Shown piece after piece: positions 7,541 to 16,742 of a stretch of DNA of 64,000 nucleotides (position 1 is its first letter; every line of letters begins with the position of its first letter). Below the pieces are notes generated by a model, which saw only the letters and a list, made by a program, of their open reading frames with translations, did not search any database and was not told the origin of the DNA. The stretch covers positions 1-64,000 of the forward strand of contig CAZIFB010000001.1 of NCBI GenBank assembly GCA_964538915.1, in the 5' to 3' direction. Source of the stretch: JAEUHQ01 sp964538915 (lineage in GTDB: Bacteria > Planctomycetota > UBA1135 > UBA2386). Both the position numbers and the translations under genes were made by a program.

Positions 7541-9190
7541 ATGAATCCCACTCGCGTCGGTTGTTTCGCCTTTGCGGTCTCGTTCGCTGCGCTCGACCTC
7601 TCTCTCGCCGCACAATCGACCACGCGGGTCGACGTGTCCGCCAGCGGCCAGCAGCTTCCGGCGGGTGCGATCTGGCCGGAGATGACTCCTGACGGCCGCT
7701 TCGTCGCGTTCGTCACGAGCGACGCCCCGGCCCTCGACCCATTGGACACGAACGGGCACACCGACGTCTTCGTCAAAGACCTGCAGACGGGCACCGTTGT
7801 GCTGGCCAGTGTCACCGCGTCCGGCGTGCTGGGGAACGGCTCGTGTTTCCTGCCGAAGCTGTCGGCGGACGGTCGCTACGTCGCGTTCTCGACGTTCTCC
7901 TCCAATCTTGCGCCGAGCGACGCGAACGGGACCGGCACGGACGTGTTCGTGAAGGACCTGACGACCGGGGCCCTCGAGCACGTCAGCAAGGACAACGCGG
8001 GCGTCGGGGGCAACGGGACTTCCGCGTACCACGAGTTCTCCCGCGACGGCCGCTTCGTCAGTTTCTACAGCTACTCCACGAACTTCGTCGCGAACGACAC
8101 CAACGGGAACGCCGACGTCTTCGTGTTCGACCGTCAGACGCAGACGATCGAGTGTGTGTCCGTGGACTCGAACGGTGTGCCGTCGCTGGGGGGGAAGTCG
8201 GCGCTGTCGGACGACGGCCGTTTCGTTGCGTTCTTGACGACGGGCGCCACGGTCGGATTGCCCGCGGGTGGGGGCGTACTCGCCGTCCGCGATCGGTTCG
8301 CGGGAACGGTGACGGCGGTCAACATGATCTCGCCATCGATCGCGGCTTCTGCGTCGAACCCGCGGATCTCCGGTGACGGTTCCGTCGTGGTGTTCGAGAC
8401 CCCGTACAGGTACGTCCCGGCCGACGCGGACAACGTGTCCGACGTCTACGCGATCACGGTCGCCACGGGGGCGTGCACGCTCGTTTCGCGGTCGCCAGGG
8501 GCGTCGTCGAACGAAGGCGCGTTCGTGGGCGGCGTTTCGACGCACGGCAGGTTCGTCACCTTCTCGTCGTACGAGGCGTTCGATCCGTCGGACACGAACG
8601 GCTTGTCCGATGCGTTCGTCGCGGATCTGCTGTCCGGCACGGTCGAACGCGTCAGCACCGGCCTGCTCGGCGTCGTTCCGGACAGTGGTTCCGCGGCGTT
8701 CACGGTGTCGGAGAGCGGCCGGTTCGTGCTGCTGAGCAGCAATGCGAGCAACCTCGTCTCGGGCGACACGAACGGCCTGGCCGACGTCTTTGTCCGCGAC
8801 CGCGTGCCAGCGGCGACGTCGGCGCAGTACGGCACCGGACTCCCCGGCACGGGCGGTGTTGTGCCGACTCTGTCGATGTCGCCACCCGCGATCGGGACCG
8901 TAGCGACGCTCGATCTCGGCAACACCGCGGGCGCTCCCACCCTCGGCCTCCTGATCCTCGGCTCGCAGCAGGTCGCGCTGCCGTCGCCGTGGCAGGGCAC
9001 GTTCCTGGCGAGCGCGGATCTGATCGACGTCGTCGGCCTGCCGGCGCTCGGCTACTCGCAGGCCGTGGCCATTCCCGACGTCGTCGACCTCGCCGGAGCG
9101 CAGTGGTTCCTGCAGGGCCTCGTGCTCGACGGCGGCGCCGCCGCGGGAGTGGCGTTCTCCCCCGGCCTCGCGGTCACCATCGGCGGCTGA
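7541..9190 (+). CDS. Secreted PD40/TolB-like beta-propeller protein
   Basis: 549 residues with a signal peptide ending LSLAAQS. Six to seven repeats of about 55-60 residues each carry DGRFVAF (or a variant) followed by DTNGxxDVFVxDxxTGT, as in PD40/WD40-like propellers of the TolB type. From residue ~429 (QYGTGLPGTGG) the protein carries the C-terminal domain shared with several other secreted proteins here. A TAGCAT box lies 30 nt upstream of the ATG. Its stop (9188-9190) is one base from the stop of the converging gene at 9192. Function unknown; probably extracellular or cell-envelope. Confidence 0.85.
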   Translation: MNPTRVGCFAFAVSFAALDLSLAAQSTTRVDVSASGQQLPAGAIWPEMTPDGRFVAFVTSDAPALDPLDTNGHTDVFVKDLQTGTVVLASVTASGVLGNGSCFLPKLSADGRYVAFSTFSSNLAPSDANGTGTDVFVKDLTTGALEHVSKDNAGVGGNGTSAYHEFSRDGRFVSFYSYSTNFVANDTNGNADVFVFDRQTQTIECVSVDSNGVPSLGGKSALSDDGRFVAFLTTGATVGLPAGGGVLAVRDRFAGTVTAVNMISPSIAASASNPRISGDGSVVVFETPYRYVPADADNVSDVYAITVATGACTLVSRSPGASSNEGAFVGGVSTHGRFVTFSSYEAFDPSDTNGLSDAFVADLLSGTVERVSTGLLGVVPDSGSAAFTVSESGRFVLLSSNASNLVSGDTNGLADVFVRDRVPAATSAQYGTGLPGTGGVVPTLSMSPPAIGTVATLDLGNTAGAPTLGLLILGSQQVALPSPWQGTFLASADLIDVVGLPALGYSQAVAIPDVVDLAGAQWFLQGLVLDGGAAAGVAFSPGLAVTIGG

Positions 9191-9191
9191 C

Positions 9192-9494
9192 TCACGCCAG
9201 CGCGTGCGTCGCGTGCGTCACCGCGCCGCCGGCGCGGAGCGCGACCGCGATCATCACGGCCTCGCTCATCTCCTTCTCCGTGGCGTCTGCTTCGCGCGCT
9301 TTCTCGCCGTGGATGCGCAGGCAGTAGGGGCACTGCGTCGCGACGGCGACGGCCACCGCGATCAGCTCCTTGTACTTGAGCGGGATGGCGCCCGCCGCGA
9401 ACGCGGCGCTGTCGAGCGCCTGGTACGCGGCGAAGGTCTTCGGGCTGTTCTGGGAAAGGCGCTCGAGGAGCGCCAGGTTCTGCATGTCGTACAT
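9192..9494 (-). CDS. Carboxymuconolactone decarboxylase/AhpD-like protein
   Basis: 100 residues. The motif ATQCPYCLRIHGEKAREADAT contains the CxxC plus downstream His of AhpD-like alkylhydroperoxidase-type proteins. LKYKELIAVAVAVA before it and EMSEAVMIAVALRAGGAVTHA after it fit the all-helical CMD fold. Proteins with this CxxC usually carry a redox role (peroxide or thiol-disulfide chemistry) rather than lactone decarboxylation. AAGGAGAC lies 5 nt before the ATG, a good Shine-Dalgarno. It stands alone between two genes of other function. Confidence 0.9.
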   Translation of the reverse strand: MYDMQNLALLERLSQNSPKTFAAYQALDSAAFAAGAIPLKYKELIAVAVAVATQCPYCLRIHGEKAREADATEKEMSEAVMIAVALRAGGAVTHATHALA

Positions 9495-9605
9495 CGTTCG
9501 TCTCCTTGGGGGCGCGTGGTCTGTTTCGCGACCGCGACGTGTCGAGTGACCTCGGCGTCGGCGCGTGACGAGGGAGCCCTCGAATCGTCGCGAGTCGCGC
9601 GTCCG

Positions 9606-11777
9606 CTACCGGATCGTCCAGCGGATCGTGTCGCCGAGTTCGATGCCGCCGAGGCACGGATGCGTGCCGATCGCGATGCCCTGCATCGCGAACGTCTCGC
9701 CGACGAGCGACGCCGCGGGCGGCACGAAGAACGCAACCGTCGGACCGGCGAACGGATGGATCGGCAGGTCGGCGCGCAGGCCGAGCGAGCAGCCGGTGCA
9801 GATCGGCACCGCGCTGGAGTTCGGGCCGCCGAAGCAGATCAGCGGGAACGCGCTTCCGTAGCCGGACAGCGCGAACTCGATCGTGTTGCCTAGGTACGGC
9901 TTCCCGGTCAGCGTGAGCGCCAGGCTCGAACCGGCACACGCCGTCGCCAGCACGTCGCTCGTCGAGCCGGCGGTGTAGCCGCCGTACCGCAGCAGCGCCG
10001 CGCTGCGGTTCGAGCCCGTTCCCTGCAGGTAGCCGATGGAATGGAGCCCGACCGCACCTCCGCTCGAACGGTGCGCCGCGACCTGTGCGTCCGCCGAGCC
10101 GGCGAAGCTCGAAGGCAGCGTCTGCGCGAAGCCCAACGGCGTCAGCGATCCGCTCTCCCAGCCGAGCATCGACACGTCGACCTGACCCGCGAACGGCGCC
10201 GGGGACGTGACGACAAAGCGGGCGCCGTCGCTGTCGGTGTCGAGCGCTCCAGCGCGGAGACCCGCCACGGCCGTGAGGTCGTAGTAGTTCGATCCCGACC
10301 AGGCCGGCTGGAACGCGGCGATCAGTCCGCGCACGGTGTTCGTGCCGCGCAGGTAGACGAGGAGGAAGCGCGTCTTCGGGCCGTCGGCGATCGGCGAGGA
10401 CACCTTCGGATCGCTGTTCGTGTTGCTGCTCGTGTCGAAGGGCACCTCGTTGCCGACGTTGCCGAAGGGGTCGACCGTGCGGCCGACGACGTGCTTCTCG
10501 ATGCCGACCTGGCGCGAGTAGACGACGCACCACATCGGATGCGGGACGTAGCCGTTCCCGTTCGACCGCGACACCTGCACGCTGTCGACCGTGTCGTTGC
10601 TCGCCTGGATCGGGAGCACGTTCGACGAGCGCGGCAGCCCGCTGCCGAGAACGAGACGGCCGTGGATGCGCGAAGTGGGACTCGTGCGGTTCGTCCACAC
10701 GACGAGCCAGTCGTGGTTGCCGGGACCCGTCGCCGGATCGGCGCCGACCTCCGCCGCCTGGTTGTCGCCGAACAGGAGCGGATCGCTGAGCCGTTGCGGC
10801 TGACCCATGACCGTCGCGCCGTTGGCGTCGCGGGTGCGGGACCAGATCATCTGCCGGCCGACCGTCGGATCGTCGACCGTGGCGGCGACCAGGAAGCGAT
10901 CGGCGTCGTTCAGGTTCGCGGTGCGCGGATACACCCAGTTGGTCGTCGTGAAGTCGACCGCGAGCGACGACCCCGAGATCGCGTTGCCGGCGCCGTCGAA
11001 CATCATCGTCCAGATGTCGTGGTCGGTGATCGTCCACACGGACTCGAACACGACCATGTAGCGGTCGTTCGTGACGTCGTACGCCGCATCGACGCGCACG
11101 TACGTGCCGGTCGAACCGACGGTCTGCGTCGACAGGATCGGATCGATCACCACGGGCCCGTCGCCGCGCAGGGACTCGGGGACGCGCAGGCGGAGCGTCG
11201 TGCCGTTCCATTCGCTCGTGATCGCGGTCTTCGCTCCGTCGCGGACGACGAACGCGTCGCCGTAGTACACTTCGCCGAATTCGCTCGCGAACTGCAGCCC
11301 CGGGCGCCGCGGGTCCTCGCGGAGTTCGGTCGCGACGTCGAGATCGACGACGACGTCGCCGGACTGGGCGGCGTCGATCACGAACGACTGTTCGACGTGC
11401 GCCAGCGACAGGTCGTAGACCTCGCGCAGCGCGCCGCGCGCGAACGTCACGCGGTCGCCGTCGCGCCGCGGCGCGGCGCCGCCGTCGATCGCCAGCGCAC
11501 GACCGCCGACCGCGACCCGCGCGACGCGGAAGTGCAGCGGCATGTTGCGCGGCGCCTCGGGCAGGCGCGGAACGAACGTGAACCCGTCCTTGCCGAACGA
11601 TGCCTTCCAGTCCGTTCCGCACGCCCACAGGCGGCCGTCGCCGGGCTCGTCGTGGGCGACGCGGTCGAGCGGCCTGGCGGTGTTCGCATTCGGTGCGAGT
11701 TCGGGGGTGGATCCGGGGGTGACCTGCGCGGGGCTCGCGATCGCGAACAGCGCGCAGACGACGATTGCATGCTTCAT
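9606..11777 (-). CDS. Secreted protein of unknown function with shared C-terminal domain
   Basis: 723 residues from the ATG at 11777, which starts directly at a signal peptide (MKHAIVVCALFAIASPAQ). The frame is open nine codons further upstream. The N-terminal ~200 residues are beta-rich. The middle reads like a propeller or sialidase-type fold (NDRYMVVFESVW, DADRFLVAATVDD, NHDWLVVWTNRT, PMWCVVYSRQVG, KTRFLLVYLRGT), with strand-rich segments about 45-60 residues apart. The last ~110 residues (ACAGSSLALTLTGKPYLGNT onward) match the C-terminal domain shared by other secreted proteins in the window. No catalytic motif is recognised. Confidence 0.75.
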   Translation of the reverse strand: MKHAIVVCALFAIASPAQVTPGSTPELAPNANTARPLDRVAHDEPGDGRLWACGTDWKASFGKDGFTFVPRLPEAPRNMPLHFRVARVAVGGRALAIDGGAAPRRDGDRVTFARGALREVYDLSLAHVEQSFVIDAAQSGDVVVDLDVATELREDPRRPGLQFASEFGEVYYGDAFVVRDGAKTAITSEWNGTTLRLRVPESLRGDGPVVIDPILSTQTVGSTGTYVRVDAAYDVTNDRYMVVFESVWTITDHDIWTMMFDGAGNAISGSSLAVDFTTTNWVYPRTANLNDADRFLVAATVDDPTVGRQMIWSRTRDANGATVMGQPQRLSDPLLFGDNQAAEVGADPATGPGNHDWLVVWTNRTSPTSRIHGRLVLGSGLPRSSNVLPIQASNDTVDSVQVSRSNGNGYVPHPMWCVVYSRQVGIEKHVVGRTVDPFGNVGNEVPFDTSSNTNSDPKVSSPIADGPKTRFLLVYLRGTNTVRGLIAAFQPAWSGSNYYDLTAVAGLRAGALDTDSDGARFVVTSPAPFAGQVDVSMLGWESGSLTPLGFAQTLPSSFAGSADAQVAAHRSSGGAVGLHSIGYLQGTGSNRSAALLRYGGYTAGSTSDVLATACAGSSLALTLTGKPYLGNTIEFALSGYGSAFPLICFGGPNSSAVPICTGCSLGLRADLPIHPFAGPTVAFFVPPAASLVGETFAMQGIAIGTHPCLGGIELGDTIRWTIR

Positions 11778-11816
11778 GGTGCGTGGTGGAGTGACGCGGC
11801 GCACCGCGCGTGACGC

Positions 11817-12656
11817 TCAACCTCGCGTGACGACGGCGTCGAGGTACTCGCTCGGCACGACGAGCCCGCGGCCGCCGCCGGTGTCGCACTGGCGGATCAG
11901 CGCGAGCAGGTCCGCGGTGAGGGCCGCCTGCTTCGCTCCGTCGAGCACCGCGAACGCCTTCACCATCGGCCCGTAGACGAGCTTGAACACCTCGAGCAGG
12001 TGCTCCGCGGACCGGTAGCGGAACGCGAAGTGGCGCTGCTGGGCGTCGATCACGATTGCGTGATTCGCGAACAGCTCGCCGAGGCGCTTCCGTGTGCCCC
12101 ACTCCATCGGCGAGCGCACGCCCGCCGCCGGCGGCAGGAACTTCGCGATCGTCGCGAACATGCGGCCGACGAATCCCTCCGGCGTCCAGTTGGCCATCCC
12201 GATGCGGCCGCGCGGTCGGCAGACGCGGATCATCTCCGCCGCGGCACGCTCCTGGTCGGGCGTGAACATCACGCCGAAAGTGGACACCACCGCGTCGAAC
12301 GACGCGGTCGCGAACGGCAGTGCCTCGGCGTCCGCGACGCGGAAGCCGATCGACAACCGCTCTGCTGCGGCGCGTTCGCGCGCGCGGTCGAGCAGCGACT
12401 GCACGTAGTCGGTCGACACGACTTCGCAGTGCCGCCGCGCCGCAGCGAGAGAGGCGTTGCCGTTGCCGGCCGCGACGTCGAGCACGCGCTGGCCGGCGCG
12501 CAGGTCGAGCGACTCGGCGAGCTGTTCGCCGACGATCTGCAGCGTCGTGCCGATCACGGAGTAGTCGCCGCACGACCACGCCGCCTGCTGGCGGGTCTTC
12601 ACGGCGTCGAGGTCCGCCGAGGCGGGAACGGGAATCGGAGGGATGGTGCTGTTCAT
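11817..12656 (-). CDS. Class I SAM-dependent methyltransferase (UbiE/Coq5-like)
   Basis: 279 residues from the ATG at 12656. Motif I is VLDVAAGNGNASLAAA. An acidic motif II (VVSTDYVQSLL), VADAEALPFATASFDAVVSTFGVMF and RVCRPRGRIGMANWTPEGF follow, typical of the Methyltransf_11/25 families. The C-terminal part (AFRYRSAEHLLEVFKLVYGPM) is often seen in small-molecule methyltransferases of this group. Substrate not predictable. It is divergent from the ECF sigma gene at 12764. Confidence 0.85.
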   Translation of the reverse strand: MNSTIPPIPVPASADLDAVKTRQQAAWSCGDYSVIGTTLQIVGEQLAESLDLRAGQRVLDVAAGNGNASLAAARRHCEVVSTDYVQSLLDRARERAAAERLSIGFRVADAEALPFATASFDAVVSTFGVMFTPDQERAAAEMIRVCRPRGRIGMANWTPEGFVGRMFATIAKFLPPAAGVRSPMEWGTRKRLGELFANHAIVIDAQQRHFAFRYRSAEHLLEVFKLVYGPMVKAFAVLDGAKQAALTADLLALIRQCDTGGGRGLVVPSEYLDAVVTRG

Positions 12657-12763
12657 GGTCCCCGGGGCAGTGCCGCCGCGGGCGAGCCGTGACGCGCCGG
12701 CCGGCACGCATTTCCTCCGGATCGCCCGTCACGGAAGCGGGGGCCGCGGTCCTCCACGGGGCG

Positions 12764-13423
12764 ATGGCCACGACCGCCTTCCTTGACACGACCTGCGGAC
12801 GCACCGATGGTGCGGCGGGAGCGACCGTGGCCTTGCACGACCCCGCAGAACCCAGCGAATCGTCGATCTTGTCCGCGTCGCGCGGCGACCCGGCCGCCCT
12901 GGCCGACGTGCTGCGGGCGTACCTGCCGCGGCTCCAGCGGTTCGTGCACCTGCGTCTCGGCGCCGATTTGCGCGGCCGTGAGGACACCGTCGACATCGTG
13001 CAGTCGACGGTGCGCGAGCTGCTCGAGGAGGAGCGGTTCGAGTGGCGGGGCGAGCCGGAGTTCCGCGGCTGGCTGTTCCAGGCGGCGGTCAACAAGATCC
13101 GCGAGAAGGCGCGCTTCCACGGTCGCGACAAGCGTGCGGTCGGGCGCGAGGCCGGACCGGTCGATGGGTCCGGCTTCTTCGTCGAGGCGCTGCGCGACCT
13201 GACGACGCCGAGCCGCGTCGCGATCGCCCGAGAAGAGACGCAGCGGCTCGAGCGTGCGTTCGCCACGCTGACCGAATCGCAGCGCGAAGTCGTGGCTCTC
13301 GCGCGCATCGCCGGTCTGCCCCACGCCGCGATCGCGGCGCGCCTCGGCAAGTCGGAGGTCGCAGTTCGCCAGCTGCTCGTGCGCGCGCTGAGTGCGCTCG
13401 GCAGGACTCTCGATCCCGACTGA
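12764..13423 (+). CDS. ECF-type sigma factor, partner of the downstream kinase
   Basis: 219 residues if the ATG at 12764 is used. An in-frame GTG at 12827 (VALHDPAEPSES) is equally plausible and would resemble the start of the paralogue at 29860. Region 2 is about 40-105 (LRAYLPRLQRFVHLRLGA, DTVDIVQSTVRELL, FRGWLFQAAVNKIREKAR). Region 4 is about 155-210 (LTESQREVVALARIAGLPHAAIAARLGKSEVAVRQLLVRAL). It has no anti-sigma gene nearby. A transmembrane Ser/Thr kinase follows 38 nt downstream, the arrangement known for kinase-controlled ECF factors such as the EcfP/PknT (ECF43) pair. Phosphorylation control is inference. Confidence 0.9.
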   Translation: MATTAFLDTTCGRTDGAAGATVALHDPAEPSESSILSASRGDPAALADVLRAYLPRLQRFVHLRLGADLRGREDTVDIVQSTVRELLEEERFEWRGEPEFRGWLFQAAVNKIREKARFHGRDKRAVGREAGPVDGSGFFVEALRDLTTPSRVAIAREETQRLERAFATLTESQREVVALARIAGLPHAAIAARLGKSEVAVRQLLVRALSALGRTLDPD

Positions 13424-13461
13424 TCGCTACGCTCCCCCTGCATCGCGGCTGCGCCCTCGCC

Positions 13462-16020
13462 ATGACCGACCCCGAACCGAGCCCGTCGCCGAACCGAGGC
13501 CTGCCGCAGGCGGTCGAGGACGCTGCGTGCGAGATCCTCCTCGGTCCGCGCGCGGCGGTGGTCGCCCGCTTCGAGGCGCTGTGCGTCGCGAACGAAGGGA
13601 TGCGCGCCGACCTGCAGCGCCTGCGCGACGACTTCGAACGGGGCGCACGCGCGCTGTCGGACTCCGACGGATCGGACTGGATCGGTCACGCCCCGACCGC
13701 GATCGGTCCGTACCGCATCGTTCGGCCGGTCGGCGAGGGTTCCTTCGGCGCGGTGTTCCTCGCCGAGCAGCACGAGCCGCTGCGCCGCCAGGTCGCGCTG
13801 AAGCTGTTGCACGCACCCGCGTCGTCGTCGGCGACCGTGACGCGTTTCCTCGTCGAGCGGGAGACGCTCGCGCGCATGAACCATCCCGCGATCGCGAGCA
13901 TCTTCGACGCCGGCGTCGAAGAACACGGGCGGCCTTGGTTCGCGATGGAGTACGTGCCCGGCGAGCCGCTGCACTGGTTCGTCGCGAAGCGCGCCGCGGG
14001 TCTCGTCGCCCGCATCGAACTGTTCCTCGCCGCCTGCGATGGTGTCCAACACGCGCACCAGCGCGGCGTGATCCACCGCGACCTGAAGCCGCAGAACATC
14101 CTCGTCGCGGACGTCGACGGCACGTGGCAGGCGAAGGTCATCGACTTCGGGCTCGCGAAGGTCGTCGAGGGGGAGGTCGCCAACACCGTCGCGACCCACG
14201 CGGGCGCGGTGCTCGGGACGCCGGCGTACATGAGCCCCGAGCAGCTGCGCGGCGCCGTGGCCGAGATCGACACCCGTACCGACGTCTGGGCGCTCGGTGT
14301 CATCCTGTACGAACTGCTCACGACGACGTTGCCGCTCGCTCCGGCGCGGGGCAGTTCGACCGATCTCGCGCAACTCCGCCGGATCGTGCTCGAGAACGAG
14401 CCGGCCCTCGCGAGCGAACGTGCGGCCGCGGCCGGGATGCCGTACGCACGCGACCTGCGCGGCGACCTGGACTGGATCCTCGCGAAGGCGCTGCAGAAGG
14501 AGCCAGCGGAGCGCTACGCGTCGGTCGCCGAGTTCGCGACCGACCTGCGGCGCCATCTCGCTCACGAACCGGTCCTCGCCGGCCCGCCGTCCACACGCTA
14601 CGCGCTGCGCAAGTTCGTGCGCCGTCATCGTGTCGGCGTCGCTGCGGGTGCGGTCGTCGCCGCGTCGCTCTTCGCGGGCATCGCCGTCAGCACGTCGCTC
14701 TGGCGCGAAGCCGCTGCCAACGAGGCCCGTGCGCAGGGCCACCTCGCCGACTACCGCCGCCTCGCCGACGTGCTCGAACTGGAGACTCTGCTCACCGAGG
14801 AACACGCGATGTGGCCTTCGCATCCCGACCGCCTGGCCGAACATCGCCGCTGGCTCGAACGCGCCCGCGCCCTGCTCGACCGCCGGGCGTCGCACGCTGT
14901 CACCGTTGCCGAGCTGGAGGCGCGCACCGTCGCGTCCACGACGGCGGCCACCGACGAGCAGCGCGGCGCGCGCTTCCTGCTCGATCGCCTTCGCCAGCAC
15001 CTCGCCGCGCTCGATGCGATGGAACACGGCGTCTTCCGCAGCATGCAGGCGCGTGCCGAGTTCGCAGCGAGCGTGCAGCAGCGATCCGTGGACGGGCCGC
15101 ACGACGCCTGGGCGGCGGCGGCCGCGCGCGTCGCGGCGTCGCGCGACTACGCGTTCCTGCGACTGCGGCCGGTGCTCGGACTCGTGCCGCTCGGCGCCGA
15201 TCCGGCGTCCGGGCTCGAGGAGTTCGCGCATCTGCAATCGGGCGCCGTGCCGGTGCGCGGCAGCGACGGGCGGCTCGTGATCGACGACTCGACGGCGATC
15301 GTGCTGGTCCTGATCCCCGGCGGCGAGCGGACGGTCGGCAGCCAGGACCGGGATCCGGAAGCCGCGCACCACGATCCGTTCCGCAAGGGCATCGAGACGG
15401 ACGTGCAGAGTGCGCCGACTCTGCCGTTCTTCGTCGCGAAGTACGAGCTGACGCAGGGTCAGGTGCGAACGCTCGGCGGCTCGGTCCACGCGCTGGGTGC
15501 CGCGGGCAAGTCGAGTCTCGACGGTCCGGACTACACGCCCCGGCACCCCGAGGAGTCCGTGCTCGCGCCGGAGATCGCGGCGTTCCTGTCGCGATTCGAG
15601 CTGCGTCTGCCCGACATCAACGAATGGGAGATCGCCGCTCGGGCGGGCTCCGGATCGATCTGGGGGACGGGTGACACGCCGCAGGCGCTTCAGGGCCGCG
15701 CGAACGTCGCCGACGCCACGCTCGCGAAGCTGCGCGATGCGAACGTCGCGGTGAACACCGAAGTGCGCGACGGCTTCCTGTCCCACGCGCCCGTCGGCAG
15801 CTTCCTCCCGAACGCCTTCGGCCTGCACGACACGCTGGGCAACGTCGCGGAGCTCGTGACGGCCGCGACGGAGGGCGGCGGCTCGGCGTGGTTCGCACGC
15901 GGCGGCTCCTACATGCTGCCGCCGCGCGACTGTCGCATCGGCTCGATGCGTCACGTGCTCGGCAACCAGACGACCCCCGAGATCGGTGTCCGCGTCGGGC
16001 GCTCCCTGCCGCGCGACTAG
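13462..16020 (+). CDS. Transmembrane Ser/Thr kinase with C-terminal FGE/SUMF1-like domain
   Basis: 852 residues. An N-terminal helical region (~20-65) precedes a Hanks-type kinase domain with glycine loop GEGSFGAV (from ~91), Lys114, HRDLKPQN (His205, Asp207), DFG at Asp228, and GTPAYMSPEQL. A membrane segment lies at ~391-414 and a helical region at ~415-600. The final part (~610-850; VLIPGGERTVGSQDRD, then GGSYMLPPRDCRIGSMRH and IGVRVGRS) belongs to the formylglycine-generating-enzyme/SUMF1 fold, probably outside the membrane. A TACGCT box lies 28 nt upstream of the ATG. The gene follows its sigma factor. Kinase activity looks intact; the FGE domain may be a sensor rather than an enzyme. 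Its stop overlaps that of the converging cupin gene. Confidence 0.9.
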   Translation: MTDPEPSPSPNRGLPQAVEDAACEILLGPRAAVVARFEALCVANEGMRADLQRLRDDFERGARALSDSDGSDWIGHAPTAIGPYRIVRPVGEGSFGAVFLAEQHEPLRRQVALKLLHAPASSSATVTRFLVERETLARMNHPAIASIFDAGVEEHGRPWFAMEYVPGEPLHWFVAKRAAGLVARIELFLAACDGVQHAHQRGVIHRDLKPQNILVADVDGTWQAKVIDFGLAKVVEGEVANTVATHAGAVLGTPAYMSPEQLRGAVAEIDTRTDVWALGVILYELLTTTLPLAPARGSSTDLAQLRRIVLENEPALASERAAAAGMPYARDLRGDLDWILAKALQKEPAERYASVAEFATDLRRHLAHEPVLAGPPSTRYALRKFVRRHRVGVAAGAVVAASLFAGIAVSTSLWREAAANEARAQGHLADYRRLADVLELETLLTEEHAMWPSHPDRLAEHRRWLERARALLDRRASHAVTVAELEARTVASTTAATDEQRGARFLLDRLRQHLAALDAMEHGVFRSMQARAEFAASVQQRSVDGPHDAWAAAAARVAASRDYAFLRLRPVLGLVPLGADPASGLEEFAHLQSGAVPVRGSDGRLVIDDSTAIVLVLIPGGERTVGSQDRDPEAAHHDPFRKGIETDVQSAPTLPFFVAKYELTQGQVRTLGGSVHALGAAGKSSLDGPDYTPRHPEESVLAPEIAAFLSRFELRLPDINEWEIAARAGSGSIWGTGDTPQALQGRANVADATLAKLRDANVAVNTEVRDGFLSHAPVGSFLPNAFGLHDTLGNVAELVTAATEGGGSAWFARGGSYMLPPRDCRIGSMRHVLGNQTTPEIGVRVGRSLPRD

Positions 16021-16742
16021 CGGATCCATCGGCCGTGGAACAGGGCGCGTGCCGCGTCCACGGGCTGCCCGTCGATGTCGACGGAGAGGTTCGGCTGCTT
16101 GGCGCGGACGCGCGTCGTGATGTCGAGACCGCGTGCTCCGTCGGGGCCGGCGACGAAGCCGTGGATGAAGCCGTGCCGGAGCGCGACGACGTTCACGTCG
16201 TGGGGGCGCAGGATCTGGTCGTTCGTCCGCCGCAGCAGGAAACGACCGTCGCCCTCGTAGTCGGGGGCGTCGACGGTCTCGTGGTTGGCGACGCGGACTT
16301 CGCCCTCGAGGCCGAGCGTGACGACGCTGCCGTACGTGTGGGGGTGCGGCCGGACGACGCCGTTCGGAGCGAGCTTCCAGTGCAGCACCGTGAACGGGCA
16401 GTCCTCCGGTGTGTCGTTCGCGCCGATCCAGTACGCCGGTTCGCCTTCCTTGCCGACTCGCCGCAACTCGGGCTCGTCCACGCTTGCGAGCCGGACCGCG
16501 AGTGCCGCGATCGACAGCAGGTAGTGGTCTTCACCGGGTCGCGACTCGTGCGCGACGAGCGTCTTCGCCAGCGGCACAGCCAGCTCGAGGAACTCGGCGT
16601 AGGTGAGCGCTTCGCCTGCGCGACCGCGGTGCCGGGCGTCGGGCGGCACGCACAATCCGGTGCAGCCCGCTGCTGCCATCGAGGCCTTCAGGAACTCGCG
16701 CCGCGCGATGGTGCTCGCGGGGTCGGAACTCGTCGTCGTCAT
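16017..16742 (-). CDS. Tat-exported cupin-like lipoprotein
   Basis: 241 residues from the ATG at 16742, with GGAG a few nt upstream. The N-terminus carries ARREFLKAS (Arg14-Arg15), then SMAAAGC (Cys27), so it is probably a Tat lipoprotein. The body has a cupin signature: LHWKLAPNGVVRPHPHTYGSVVTLGLEGEV, with three His in the metal-binding region, and a second block HDVNVVALRHGFIHGFVAG. This recalls metal-dependent double-stranded beta-helix proteins of the cysteine-dioxygenase type. Substrate unknown. It converges on the kinase gene; the two stops share the bases CTAG. Confidence 0.8.
   Translation of the reverse strand: MTTTSSDPASTIARREFLKASMAAAGCTGLCVPPDARHRGRAGEALTYAEFLELAVPLAKTLVAHESRPGEDHYLLSIAALAVRLASVDEPELRRVGKEGEPAYWIGANDTPEDCPFTVLHWKLAPNGVVRPHPHTYGSVVTLGLEGEVRVANHETVDAPDYEGDGRFLLRRTNDQILRPHDVNVVALRHGFIHGFVAGPDGARGLDITTRVRAKQPNLSVDIDGQPVDAARALFHGRWIR

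Noticed and set aside
12783..12788. A TTGACA sequence upstream of the ECF sigma gene.
   Set aside because: No -10 element follows at 16-18 nt, and it lies inside the possible coding region if the ATG at 12764 is used.
9052..16029. A reverse-strand frame of over 2300 codons without a stop, opposite the kinase and methyltransferase genes.
   Set aside because: Arg/Ala/Pro-rich with no domain; it lies antisense to or out of frame with recognised genes. Such frames are a side effect of high GC. Similar frames at 22508-27211, 41162-46030 and 71-3076 are rejected for the same reason.
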